A stretch of DNA of 64,000 nt. Origin: Pusillimonas sp. TS35 (lineage in GTDB: Bacteria > Pseudomonadota > Gammaproteobacteria > Burkholderiales > Burkholderiaceae_B). This document shows positions 8,303 through 16,185 of the stretch, piece after piece. A model generated the notes under the pieces. The model worked only from the letters and a program-made list of their open reading frames with translations, did no database searches and was not told where the DNA came from. The DNA lies in contig NZ_WWER01000003.1 of NCBI RefSeq assembly GCF_009857885.1, forward strand, positions 398,736 to 462,735, read 5' to 3'. Position numbers and translations under genes: made by a program. Positions within the stretch are counted from its first letter, which is position 1. The number at the start of each line of letters is the position of its first letter.

Positions 8303-9079
8303 TCAGCCCTGAAGGAACGAACGCAAGGACTGGTTGAACGGCTCAGGCGCTTCTACATTCGAGAGATGCGATGCCGGCATGTCTACCCGCTTTGCACCCG
8401 TCACCTGCTGCGCGATGAAGTCCGCATCGGCAGGCGTGGTGACCGGATCCAAGGCGCCCGCGATAACCAGTGTTGGCACCGAAATGCGTGCGATATCCGC
8501 GCGCAGATCGGCGACGGCGAGCGCATCGCAACATGCAGCATAGCCCTCGGGCGACACGCCGCGCAGAACAGCCAGCATGCCGGCAATGACAGGGGACTGC
8601 GTCGCCACGAACCCGGGGGTGAACCAGCGAGGCAGCGTGTTGTCGGCCACAGGGCCGATACCCTGTGCGCGAACAAGCGCGGCACGATCACGCCAGCCCT
8701 GCTCATTGCCGACGCGTGCGGCGGTATTGGCCACCACCAGCCTCGACAACCGATCAGGCGCGTAGATGCCAAGCCACTGGCCAATCAAGCCGCCCATAGA
8801 TATCCCGCAAAAGGCCGCCTGACCAATGCCAAGATGATCAAGCAGCCCCAGCACATCGCGCCCCAGAAGCTCGAGCGAGTACGGCCCAGCCGGCGCACCG
8901 GACTGGCCGTGCCCCCGCGTATCGTAGGTGAGCAGTTGGAACTCGTCCTGCAAGACAGCCTGTGACGCCCACATGGACTGGTCGGCACCCAGCGAATTTG
9001 AGAACACCAGAACGGGCGCGCCAGCCGGCCCCCGCAGCGTATAGGCGCACTGCGCGCCGTTGATCATGGCTGAAGTCAT
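8303..9079 (-). CDS. catD: 3-oxoadipate enol-lactonase
   Basis: The enzyme hydrolyses 3-oxoadipate enol-lactone to 3-oxoadipate, the step after muconolactone isomerase. The 258-residue alpha/beta hydrolase has the nucleophile elbow GISMGG with Ser94, an acid in AGALDPVTTP and a C-terminal His in PASHLSNVEAPE. Length and motifs fit the PcaD/CatD family. It is the last gene of the minus-strand bug-catC-catD operon, 31 bases after catC, and ends before a strong terminator. The symbol catD rather than pcaD is chosen from the catC neighbour; no protocatechuate genes are present. An unrelated alpha/beta hydrolase is unlikely in this context. Confidence 0.88.
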   Translation of the reverse strand: MTSAMINGAQCAYTLRGPAGAPVLVFSNSLGADQSMWASQAVLQDEFQLLTYDTRGHGQSGAPAGPYSLELLGRDVLGLLDHLGIGQAAFCGISMGGLIGQWLGIYAPDRLSRLVVANTAARVGNEQGWRDRAALVRAQGIGPVADNTLPRWFTPGFVATQSPVIAGMLAVLRGVSPEGYAACCDALAVADLRADIARISVPTLVIAGALDPVTTPADADFIAQQVTGAKRVDMPASHLSNVEAPEPFNQSLRSFLQG

Positions 9080-9110
9080 GCGACAAGCTCCGGAGTAAAG
9101 GCCGGCCGCA

Positions 9111-9386
9111 TCATATCGCGGAGGGGTGGCGGCACAGCGCTGTTACTTTGATATCCATGTAGGGAAAGAGCGGCAGGCCGCTCAGCAGGGCATGCAACTC
9201 GTCATTGCTGTCGACGTCGAAAATGCTGACATTCTTGTACTCGCCCACAATACGCCAGATGTGCGGCCATTTTCCGGCGCGCTGCAGATCCTGCGAATAC
9301 GCCTTTTCCCGCGCCTTGATGTCGTCTGCCTGGGACGCCGGCATATCGGCGGGAAGATTGACCGTCATTTCAACCATGAACAACAT
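9111..9386 (-). CDS. catC: Muconolactone delta-isomerase
   Basis: CatC isomerises muconolactone to 3-oxoadipate enol-lactone. The 91-residue product has the usual size for this small ferredoxin-fold enzyme and the typical start MLFMVEMTVNLP, the segment GKWPHIWRIVGEYKNVSIFDV and the late LPLFPYMDIKVTALCRHPS. It lies between the Bug receptor gene and catD on the same strand. Its leader carries a G-rich heptamer array (9403-9456) that ends 16 bases before the start codon, so the array is part of the catC translation-initiation region. Catechol 1,2-dioxygenase (catA) is not in the window and must be encoded elsewhere. Confidence 0.95.
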   Translation of the reverse strand: MLFMVEMTVNLPADMPASQADDIKAREKAYSQDLQRAGKWPHIWRIVGEYKNVSIFDVDSNDELHALLSGLPLFPYMDIKVTALCRHPSAI

Positions 9387-9402
9387 TTTCTGTCTGCCTT
9401 AT

Positions 9403-9456
9403 GGGTTACGCGTTACGGGTTGCGGAGGGTTACGGGTTGCGGGTTGGGGTTGCGGG
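9403..9456. repeat. Degenerate GGGTTRC heptamer array with G-quadruplex potential
   Basis: Seven imperfect units of GGGTTAC or GGGTTGC follow one another on the plus strand between the Bug stop (9509) and catC (9386): 9403-9409, 9410-9416 (GCGTTAC), 9417-9423, then after GGA 9427-9433, 9434-9440, 9441-9446 (one base short) and 9447-9453, ending in GGG at 9456. Several GGG runs are separated by three or four bases, so the strand can form a G-quadruplex. The G-rich strand is the template strand of the operon. Confidence 0.85.
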
Positions 9457-9508
9457 CATGCCCGCGGGCGTGCCGCTTCATTGAAGCACAGCACGCGCCG
9501 CGCTTCCA

Positions 9509-10540
9509 TCAATTGATGGAAATCCCCGTTTCCTTGATGATCTTCTGCCACTTGCCGGTTTCGTCAGCCAGATAGGTCTTCAGCTCGGCGGGCGTACTGC
9601 CGATGCGTTCCGCACCAATGGTAGCAAACACCTTTTTTACGCGCTCGTTGTCCATGGCTTTAAGCATGGCCTGGTTGAGCTTCTCGATGACCTGCGGCGG
9701 CGTCCCCGCTGGCGCGAAGGCGGCGAACCAGGGCGTGAGCTCGTAGCCCGGCAAACCGCTTTCGGCCATGGTGGGCACATCGGGCAGGGCCGATGACCGC
9801 TTGGCCGTGGTGATGGCCAACGCCTTCAGGCGGCCCGATTCAATATAGGGCTTGGATGAGGTGATGCTGTCGAACATGTAATCCACCTGGCCTCCCACCA
9901 GATCGGAAACAGCGGGGCCGCTACCCTTGTAGGGCACGTGCAGCATGTCCAGCTTGCTCATGTAAGTGAACAGGGCGCCCGCCAGGTGAATGGACGTACC
10001 CACACCCGCCGATGCATAGGTGTACTGCCCCGGCTTTGCCTTCGCCTGCTGCATCACGTCCTGCAGCGCGTTCACATCCGCGCGGCTTGCCTGGGTAACG
10101 AGAATATTGGGGACTGCCGCCAGCAGCGAAATGGGCTCGAAATCCTTGATCGGGTCGTAGTTCAATGCTTTGTAGAGTGAGGAGTTCACCGCCATGCCAT
10201 TGGCGGCGATCATGATGGTATAGCCATCGGGCGCTGCTTTGGCGACGTAGCTGGCGCCGATATTGCCACCGGCGCCCGGCTTGTTTTCAACCACCACACT
10301 CTGGCCGAGTTCCTTGCTCATCGTTTCGCCGATCACGCGCGCGATAGCGTCCATGGCGCCACCCGGCGGAAAGGGCACAATCCACGAAATGGTGTGGTCA
10401 GGATAGTTTGCCGCGTCGGCGGCATACGCAGACGGTTGTGCCAGCGCGGCCATCGCAGCCGCCAAGGCAAACAGCGACAGGTGGCGACGCGCCTTGCCGA
10501 TAATGGTTTTCACCGTCTCCTGAGAACTAATAATGCTCAC
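9509..10540 (-). CDS. Bug/TctC-family periplasmic solute receptor, cat-linked
   Basis: Bug proteins are periplasmic receptors of tripartite tricarboxylate transporters that bind carboxylates or aromatic acids. The 343-residue product has a long signal peptide ending about residue 40 (AYAAD), the PFPPGGAMDAIAR and VVENKPGAGGNIGA motifs, APDGYT and HVPYKGSGPAVSDLVGG, all diagnostic. The GTG at 10540 is chosen because AGGAGAG lies six bases upstream; a second GTG 30 bases further in is too close to its own purine run. It heads the operon with catC and catD, so its ligand may be an aromatic acid or muconate funnelled into catechol (inference). No TctA/TctB genes are near, so it probably shares membrane subunits encoded elsewhere. 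Confidence 0.9.
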   Translation of the reverse strand: MSIISSQETVKTIIGKARRHLSLFALAAAMAALAQPSAYAADAANYPDHTISWIVPFPPGGAMDAIARVIGETMSKELGQSVVVENKPGAGGNIGASYVAKAAPDGYTIMIAANGMAVNSSLYKALNYDPIKDFEPISLLAAVPNILVTQASRADVNALQDVMQQAKAKPGQYTYASAGVGTSIHLAGALFTYMSKLDMLHVPYKGSGPAVSDLVGGQVDYMFDSITSSKPYIESGRLKALAITTAKRSSALPDVPTMAESGLPGYELTPWFAAFAPAGTPPQVIEKLNQAMLKAMDNERVKKVFATIGAERIGSTPAELKTYLADETGKWQKIIKETGISIN

Positions 10541-10652
10541 AACTCTCTCCTTTCGTGGTGCGCATATGATGGAGCGCAACATCGCTGCCCTGGTTCTGCG
10601 ACGACCGGCAGTACGTACTCGCCCCATATAAATACGTTGCAGATGTGTTGCG

Positions 10653-10682
10653 GATTATCCGCATGCGTCCGGGCGATGTCTA
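10653..10682 (-). promoter_or_regulatory. Predicted promoter of bug-catC-catD
   Basis: Read on the minus strand, TAGACA (10682-10677) is followed after 18 bases by GATAAT (10658-10653), giving a transcription start near 10646. The ATAC-N7-GTAT operator is centred about 65 bases upstream. Box sequences and spacing closely parallel the catB promoter. Confidence 0.5.
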
Positions 10683-10703
10683 AGACTATATTGGTTATCA
10701 TTG

Positions 10704-10718
10704 ATACCTATCGGGTAT
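10704..10718. promoter_or_regulatory. CatR/BenM-type operator in the catR/bug-catCD intergenic region
   Basis: ATACCTATCGGGTAT matches ATAC-N7-GTAT exactly and forms the dyad ATACC/GGTAT. It lies five bases before the ATG of the LysR gene and about 65 bases upstream of the predicted start for bug-catC-catD. One site can therefore activate the operon and repress the regulator's own gene, the normal behaviour of LysR autoregulation. Confidence 0.75.
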
Positions 10719-10723
10719 GGATT

Positions 10724-11614
10724 ATGGACCTCAGGCAGATACGATACTTTCAGTGCGTTGCCGACGAGCTCAGCTTCACGCGGGCGGCTCAGGTGCTGCA
10801 CATGGCGCAACCCCCGCTCAGCCGGCAGATCAAAATGCTCGAAGAAACCCTGGGCGTAGACCTGTTCGAACGCGTCGGCCGCGGCATCCGGCTGACCGAA
10901 GCGGGCCGCTACTTCCGCGACCAAACCGAGCTCATCACGCAAAAGCTCGAAGAAACCGTGCAGGCCACCCAGCGCATCGGCCGCCACCAACGGCCGCGAC
11001 TTGGGGTAGGCTTCGTGCCCTCAACCCTGTATGGCTATATGCCCGCGTTCATTCGCGAGCTGCGCAGCTTGGATCCCGATGCCGAAATCAGCTTTGTCGA
11101 AATGATCACGCTTGAGCAGTTCAATGCGCTCAAAACCGGACGCATCGATATTGGCATCGGCCGCATGCTGCTCGAAGACGACGAAATCGAACGCCTCGTG
11201 CTGTGGGAAGAGCCGCTTGCGCTGGCCATACCCGCCACCCACCGCTGGGTGCGCCGCAAGCACGTGTCTGCGGGCGAAATCCAGAGCGAACCCTTGATCC
11301 TGTACCCCGCGCGCCCCCGCCCCAGCTACGCAGACCACATCCTGGCCCTGTTCCAGAAACACGGGCGCAAGCCGCATATCGCCCAAGAAGTAAACGAGCT
11401 GCAGACCGCCATCGGCTTTGTCGCCGCCGGCATGGGCGTGGCCATCGTCCCCGACGGCGTGCGCGCCCTGCACCGCGAAGACGTCCGCTACGTGCCGGTG
11501 CGCGATGCGGATTTCACCTCACCCATCATGCTCAGTTGGCGCCGCAACGACAATGCGCCCTTCCTGCAGTCAGTGCTGGCGCTGGCACGCCGCACCAAGC
11601 GAGGTGCGGCCTAA
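10724..11614 (+). CDS. catR: LysR-type regulator of catechol genes (CatR/BenM-like)
   Basis: The 296-residue product starts MDLRQIRYFQ and has an N-terminal winged helix with TRAAQVLHMAQPPLSRQI (about 19-36), a pattern shared by the CatR/CatM/BenM group, followed by the effector-binding domain (GVGFVPSTLYGYMPAFI; GMGVAIVPDGV). These proteins activate cat genes in response to cis,cis-muconate. The start at 10724 is chosen because homology begins there; the frame stays open for 330 bases upstream but crosses the operon promoter. It is divergent from bug-catC-catD, and the two exact CatM/BenM-type operators support the specific call. The symbol is given on family and context; effector is not visible in the sequence. 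Confidence 0.85.
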   Translation: MDLRQIRYFQCVADELSFTRAAQVLHMAQPPLSRQIKMLEETLGVDLFERVGRGIRLTEAGRYFRDQTELITQKLEETVQATQRIGRHQRPRLGVGFVPSTLYGYMPAFIRELRSLDPDAEISFVEMITLEQFNALKTGRIDIGIGRMLLEDDEIERLVLWEEPLALAIPATHRWVRRKHVSAGEIQSEPLILYPARPRPSYADHILALFQKHGRKPHIAQEVNELQTAIGFVAAGMGVAIVPDGVRALHREDVRYVPVRDADFTSPIMLSWRRNDNAPFLQSVLALARRTKRGAA

Positions 11615-11714
11615 CATCGCACATTGGCTGCGGCCGCGCCTGAGCAAGGTGTGTGGATCACATTCGTAGACCGCATTAATACGTTGCCACCACCCTTCAG
11701 GGCGGCACCGCGCA

Positions 11715-12182
11715 TCAAGTGCGTGCTTCCTGAGCCCCGTGGCGGGTATGCACCAGCACGTCGCTTTCACCCTCCTGGGCAACCTCGCCGCGCTGGTTGA
11801 TGAGTTCGAAGCGCCGCCCCACTTTACCGCTGCGGCCGCTTTTCCCCAGCGTCGCGTCGAGAATGGTCAGACGCAGATGGATCGTGTCATTGACCAGCAA
11901 TGGTGCAAGAAAATTCCAGTTGCGAAAGCCCAGCATGGCGATCACAGAGCCATGAAAAATCCCTAGTTCGTGCAGCATGCCGGTACTCACGGCAATACCC
12001 AGCGCACCATGCACAACGCGTTGGCCATAGCGGGTGCCGCGTGCATATTCAGCGTCGGCATGGATAGGGTTCCAATCGCCCGACAGCATCGAAAAGAAAG
12101 TAAGGTCGGTCTCCGTCAGGGTGCGTCCGCCACTCTCAAATACCTGCCCCGGTGAAAAGTCTTCAAAATAGTGTGTGCTCAT
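11715..12182 (-). CDS. MaoC-like hot-dog dehydratase
   Basis: The 155-residue product is a single hot-dog domain of the MaoC family, which hydrates enoyl-CoA esters. The signature FSMLSGDWNPIHADAEYA (about 31-48) carries the expected catalytic Asp and His, and VVHGALGIAVSTGM follows. The ATG at 12182 overlaps the stop of the upstream AMP-ligase gene (TGATG), so it is translationally coupled to it. It is the last gene of the ten-gene array that begins at 21602. The substrate is not evident. The 100 bases between it and catR (11615-11714) show no clear terminator. Confidence 0.85.
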   Translation of the reverse strand: MSTHYFEDFSPGQVFESGGRTLTETDLTFFSMLSGDWNPIHADAEYARGTRYGQRVVHGALGIAVSTGMLHELGIFHGSVIAMLGFRNWNFLAPLLVNDTIHLRLTILDATLGKSGRSGKVGRRFELINQRGEVAQEGESDVLVHTRHGAQEART

Positions 12183-13789
12183 CACATGTCCTCGATGCGT
12201 GCCTGCGCCATGTCGCGCAGCTTTGCACGCTGTATCTTCACCCCGTTGGAGCTTTGAGTGGATGGAAATTCCTGCACCTGCCAGATGTATGCAGGCACCT
12301 TGAATGCGGCCAGCAGGCCTGCAAGCGCCGCCTGCAATGCGGCGGTATCCAGCGCAATACCCGCTTTGGCAATGACAAAAGCGGCGCAGCGCCGCTGCCC
12401 ACCGGGCGTCTCGACCGCGACAACCTGCGCGTCGGCCACACCGGCCTGGTGCTTGATGACTTCCTCGATTTCGGTCGGATCGACCAAAAAACCCGCCAGC
12501 CGTATGGCGTCACCATGGCGAGTCTGGTAGACAAAACTGCCGTCATCGCGCAGATAGCCGATATCGCCGGTATGAAAATAACCGTCGTCGTCAATAGCGG
12601 CCCGCGTGGCCTGCGGATTGTCCAGGTATTCCGCAAAGTTGGTGTCGGCTTTGATTTCGATCAGGCCGCTTTTTCCGGGTGCAAGCAAAGCGCCGGTATC
12701 GGCGTCACGGATGCGTAGGCGCGCGCCGGGATTGCTGGGCGTCCCGCCCCCCTTGAGCCGTTCTTCCATGGGCAGATCCTGCCGGTTGTATGAAAACAGG
12801 GCCTGCACCTCGCTGGAGCCGTATAGGCCGGTAAGCGGGATCCCCCGTGCCCAAGCTTCATTGCCCAGCGCTTGCGCACCGGGGTGGAAGGACGCGAATG
12901 CGCACACCCGCAACGAAGGGAAAGGACGTACGCCGGGCGCCGCCTCCATGAGCCGATGAAACATTTCATCGCTGCCGAACAGATGGGTGACCTGGTGTTG
13001 TACCACCAGCCGCGCGGCCTCATTGGCATCGAAAGTGCTGGCGATCACCGTCGGCCTGCCACCCGCAAACGCGCCCAATACACCATTGAAGCCAAACACG
13101 CCGCATAGCGGCAGGGTAGACAGCAGCACACTGCCCGGCTGGCCCAGACCAAAGGCATGGGCCACATGCTGGCTGTGCACAGCGATGCTGTACTGGCGGT
13201 GAACCACCAGCTTGGGGCCACTTGTCGTACCCGAGGTGGTAAAGAGAATATTGAACGCCTGGCTATGGCCGGCGCATGGCGGCTCGCCATCGGGAAGGCT
13301 GTCCAGATCGAATCCAACCACCGGGCGGCCCAGTACGGCCGCCGCCTGCGCAAGGCCGGCATCCCCTTGCGCCCGCACCACAGCAATACATTCCAGCAGG
13401 CGTGCAGCCGATGGATCCACCCCCGACAGCACGGTGGGAAAATCGATTTTGCGGAAACCCGGCTCCAGCACCAGCATGCGGGCGCGCGAGCACTGAAGGA
13501 TGAAAGCCAGTTCGTGCGCCCGGTAGCGCGTGTTGACGGTGACCAGCACCGCGCCCAGGTGGCTGAGCGCGAAGTACAGTGCAAGCCACTCCACACGGTT
13601 CACCATCCACACGGCGACCCTGTCGTCCCGTCCGATGCCATGCTGCGCCAGCCACACTGCGGTACGCCGGCACATCGCCGCAAACTGCCCGAAGCTGATC
13701 TCGCGGCCATCCTCGATAAAGGCAACGGCGTCGGGCCGCTGCGCAGCCTGGCGTGCAAGCAGCTCAGGCAAACTCGTCAACAAAGCCAT
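12182..13789 (-). CDS. AMP-dependent acyl-CoA ligase
   Basis: This 535-residue member of the ANL superfamily should activate a carboxylic acid to its CoA thioester with ATP. The P-loop-like motif FTTSGTTSGPKLVVH is near 190, the A5 region LYGSSEVQ near 328, and the hinge motif YFHTGDIGYLRDDG in the last third. The catalytic lysine expected near the C-terminus probably is in SSNGVKIQRAKLRD. The gene follows livF by 37 bases and overlaps the MaoC gene downstream, so it belongs to the transporter operon. The ligase next to an ABC importer suggests that the imported acid is activated by it, but the CoA-transferase at the head of the operon offers a second route. Confidence 0.88.
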   Translation of the reverse strand: MALLTSLPELLARQAAQRPDAVAFIEDGREISFGQFAAMCRRTAVWLAQHGIGRDDRVAVWMVNRVEWLALYFALSHLGAVLVTVNTRYRAHELAFILQCSRARMLVLEPGFRKIDFPTVLSGVDPSAARLLECIAVVRAQGDAGLAQAAAVLGRPVVGFDLDSLPDGEPPCAGHSQAFNILFTTSGTTSGPKLVVHRQYSIAVHSQHVAHAFGLGQPGSVLLSTLPLCGVFGFNGVLGAFAGGRPTVIASTFDANEAARLVVQHQVTHLFGSDEMFHRLMEAAPGVRPFPSLRVCAFASFHPGAQALGNEAWARGIPLTGLYGSSEVQALFSYNRQDLPMEERLKGGGTPSNPGARLRIRDADTGALLAPGKSGLIEIKADTNFAEYLDNPQATRAAIDDDGYFHTGDIGYLRDDGSFVYQTRHGDAIRLAGFLVDPTEIEEVIKHQAGVADAQVVAVETPGGQRRCAAFVIAKAGIALDTAALQAALAGLLAAFKVPAYIWQVQEFPSTQSSNGVKIQRAKLRDMAQARIEDM

Positions 13790-13826
13790 TCAGGCACTAC
13801 CCCCGGGGTGCAATAGAACGCCGTAC

Positions 13827-14540
13827 TCAGTACAGCTCCATGAGTTTTGCGTTGTCGCTCAGATCCTGTGGCAAGGCCTCGGTAATGATGCGGCCCGACT
13901 TCATGACGATGACACGATCCGAAATCTTGAGCGCTTCTTTCACATTCTGCTCCACCAGCAAAATAGACATGCCGGTCTGCTGCTGCAGTTCGCGTATGGG
14001 TTGCAGCAAGTCCTGGAACAGCTTGGGCGCCAAGCCGATCGACGGCTCGTCCATGAGCAGACAGCGCGGCCGGCTGAGCAGCGAGCGGCCAAGCGACACA
14101 ATCTGCTGCTGCCCGCCCGATAGCGTGCCCGCCCGCTGCCTATAGAACTGCCCCATCGCCGGCAGCACTGACATTACCCAATCCAGCCTTTCGGCGCGCT
14201 GATCCTTGGGGATGCCGGCGGCCCACATGGCCATGCTCATCGTCTCGGCAACGGTGAGGCCCGGGAAGACTCCCCGGCCTTCCGGAACCAGCGACAAGCC
14301 GGCAGCGGTGAGCTGGCGCGGCTGAATATTGCCGAGCGGCGTGCCATCCAGAAGAATATCGCCGCCCTGGCGCGGCACCAGGCCGAACAGCGCCTTGAGC
14401 AGCGTGGATTTACCCGCGCCATTGTGGCCGATCAGGCACAGCACTTCGCCCGCACGAAGCTCGACATCAAAGCCGTCCAATACCGGACGGCCGCCGTAGC
14501 CGACCACCAGCCCACGGGTTTGCAGTACCGGCGCCGTCAT
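13827..14540 (-). CDS. livF: LIV-type ABC transporter ATPase, LivF
   Basis: This 237-residue ATPase has Walker A GHNGAGKS (38-45), the signature LSGGQQQ, Walker B CLLMDEPSIGL and a final His-switch region ILLVEQNVKEAL. Size and the ending DRVIVMKSGRI mark it as the LivF half of a branched-chain-amino-acid-type (HAAT) importer. It overlaps livG by four bases and is the last transporter gene before the acyl-CoA ligase. HAAT systems also carry aromatic acids and amides, and the operon's catabolic genes suggest an organic acid rather than leucine as substrate. Confidence 0.9.
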   Translation of the reverse strand: MTAPVLQTRGLVVGYGGRPVLDGFDVELRAGEVLCLIGHNGAGKSTLLKALFGLVPRQGGDILLDGTPLGNIQPRQLTAAGLSLVPEGRGVFPGLTVAETMSMAMWAAGIPKDQRAERLDWVMSVLPAMGQFYRQRAGTLSGGQQQIVSLGRSLLSRPRCLLMDEPSIGLAPKLFQDLLQPIRELQQQTGMSILLVEQNVKEALKISDRVIVMKSGRIITEALPQDLSDNAKLMELY

Positions 14541-15295
14541 GCCTGCTCTCCGAAATAAATAGCCGCCAGGTGCGGATCCTTGAGCACAGCCTCCGGATCG
14601 CCGTCCGCCAGCAGCGTCCCTTGGTCCAGGAAGGCGATGCGGTCAGACACGCTCACGACGATATCAAGATTGTGTTCGATGATGCATACGGTGACGCCCT
14701 GCTCGACCTCCGTACGCAACAGCCGCAGAAAGCGTTCGTAAGAGCCACGATCCAGACCCGACGCGGGCTCGTCCAGCAGCCACATGCGGGCATCGGAGGC
14801 CATGATGCGCGCCATACTCAGGAACTTGCGCTCGGCATAGGCCAGATCAATGGCGCGAGAACGGGCCTTGCCGGCCAGGCCCACACGCGCCAGGATGTCG
14901 GCCACTTTTTCTTCACGCATTTTGCGCCCGGCGCGACCGCCCGGCTGCCACAGCCACGATACAGGCTCCATCACCGTCAGCACGTTTTCCTGCACCGTCA
15001 TGTGGTCGAACAGGCGCAGGTCCTGGAAGGTGCGCACAATGCCCTTGCGGGCGATCTGCCAGTTCGACTGGCCAACAATGGACTGCCCTCGCCAGAGGAT
15101 ATCGCCGCCGGTCGGCTGCAGATAGCCGGTGATCAGGTTGAACAGCGTGGTCTTGCCTGCGCCATTGGGGCCCACCAGCGTCGTGATGATGCCAGCCCGC
15201 ATGTCCAGGCTCACATTATTGGTCACTTGTAGTCCGCCAAAATTCTTGCGCAGATTGCTGATGCGCAGCAGCACCTCGCGGTCATCCGCGCTCAT
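14537..15295 (-). CDS. livG: LIV-type ABC transporter ATPase, LivG
   Basis: The 252-residue product is the second ATPase of the HAAT importer. Walker A is GPNGAGKT (about 42-49), the signature region is DLAYAERKFLSMARIMA (a degenerate LSGGQ, as often seen in LivG), and Walker B is MWLLDEPASGLD. It overlaps livM by four bases at its start and livF by four bases at its end, consistent with one translationally coupled operon. The long insert YLQPTGGDILWRGQSI and VEQGVTVCIIEHNLDIV are typical of LivG. Confidence 0.9.
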   Translation of the reverse strand: MSADDREVLLRISNLRKNFGGLQVTNNVSLDMRAGIITTLVGPNGAGKTTLFNLITGYLQPTGGDILWRGQSIVGQSNWQIARKGIVRTFQDLRLFDHMTVQENVLTVMEPVSWLWQPGGRAGRKMREEKVADILARVGLAGKARSRAIDLAYAERKFLSMARIMASDARMWLLDEPASGLDRGSYERFLRLLRTEVEQGVTVCIIEHNLDIVVSVSDRIAFLDQGTLLADGDPEAVLKDPHLAAIYFGEQA

Positions 15296-16176
15296 GACGC
15301 CTCCTTGTGGCGGGACGAGCCAACCAGGCCGCCGGGGCGAAAGATCATGAGCAGCACCATGGCGGTGCCATAGGCGATCTGCTGAATTGCGCCGACCTCA
15401 GTGGAAGGCAGAAACCACATATAGCTGAACACGCTGGGCAGCAGCGCCAGTATCAGCGTACCGACCACTGGACCGAATAACGTTCCCGTACCGCCAATGA
15501 TGACCATGGCCATGAGCAGCACCGAAGTATCCAGCGTGAAGCTCTCTACATTGATGAAGCCCAGGTAGAACGCATACAGTGCGCCCGCAATGGCCGCGAG
15601 CGCCGACGAGATCATCACGGACAGCGTCTTGATGATGGCCACATTCTTGCCAAATGCGTGGGCGGCGGATTCACTGTCGCGTATTGCCTTCAAATTGCGG
15701 CCAAAACTGGAGCGCAGCAAGACGTTGGTGATAAGGATGACCACGACGAGCGAGGCAACAGCGAGCAGCGTGAACTGCTTCGGATCCGCCAAGGCATACC
15801 CAAAGATATCCACTGGAGGGATGCCGATGATGCCGCCCAGGCCGCCCGTGAAAGACTTCCATTCGGCAAAGATGGTAACGCCGAGTACTTGCAGGCCCAG
15901 CGAGGCGGCAACAAAGTATTCGCCGCGCACCCGCAGCGCAGGCAGCGCCAGCACCAATGAAAGCAGCGCGGCGACCACCATGGCGGCAGGTACGGCCAGG
16001 AAGAGTGAAGCCGTGTAATGCAGCGCCATGAACGCCGCCGTGTATGCACCCACGCCAAAGAAGATTGCATGCGCCATCGAGAAAATGCCGGCGTAGCCCA
16101 TAATGAAATTCAGCGTGATGGCGAGTACCGCATTGATGCTGATCAGGGTAACGAGGTTGAGGATGTAGGCGAGCAT
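15292..16176 (-). CDS. livM: LIV-type ABC transporter permease, LivM
   Basis: This 294-residue integral membrane protein has about eight to nine hydrophobic segments and the family pattern LNFIMGYAGIFSMAHAIFFGVGAY near the N-terminus, with GTLFGPVVGTLILALLPSV in the second half. It pairs with LivH to form the transmembrane pore of the importer. The gene is followed immediately by livG (4-base overlap) and lies nine bases after livH. It is shorter than E. coli LivM, as is usual for HAAT permeases of catabolic operons. Confidence 0.9.
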   Translation of the reverse strand: MLAYILNLVTLISINAVLAITLNFIMGYAGIFSMAHAIFFGVGAYTAAFMALHYTASLFLAVPAAMVVAALLSLVLALPALRVRGEYFVAASLGLQVLGVTIFAEWKSFTGGLGGIIGIPPVDIFGYALADPKQFTLLAVASLVVVILITNVLLRSSFGRNLKAIRDSESAAHAFGKNVAIIKTLSVMISSALAAIAGALYAFYLGFINVESFTLDTSVLLMAMVIIGGTGTLFGPVVGTLILALLPSVFSYMWFLPSTEVGAIQQIAYGTAMVLLMIFRPGGLVGSSRHKEAS

Positions 16177-16185
16177 GGCATTTCC

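Noticed and set aside
10394..10723. 110-codon N-terminal extension of the CatR-like protein
   Set aside because: The frame is open but crosses the bug-catCD promoter and the operator; LysR homology starts exactly at 10724.
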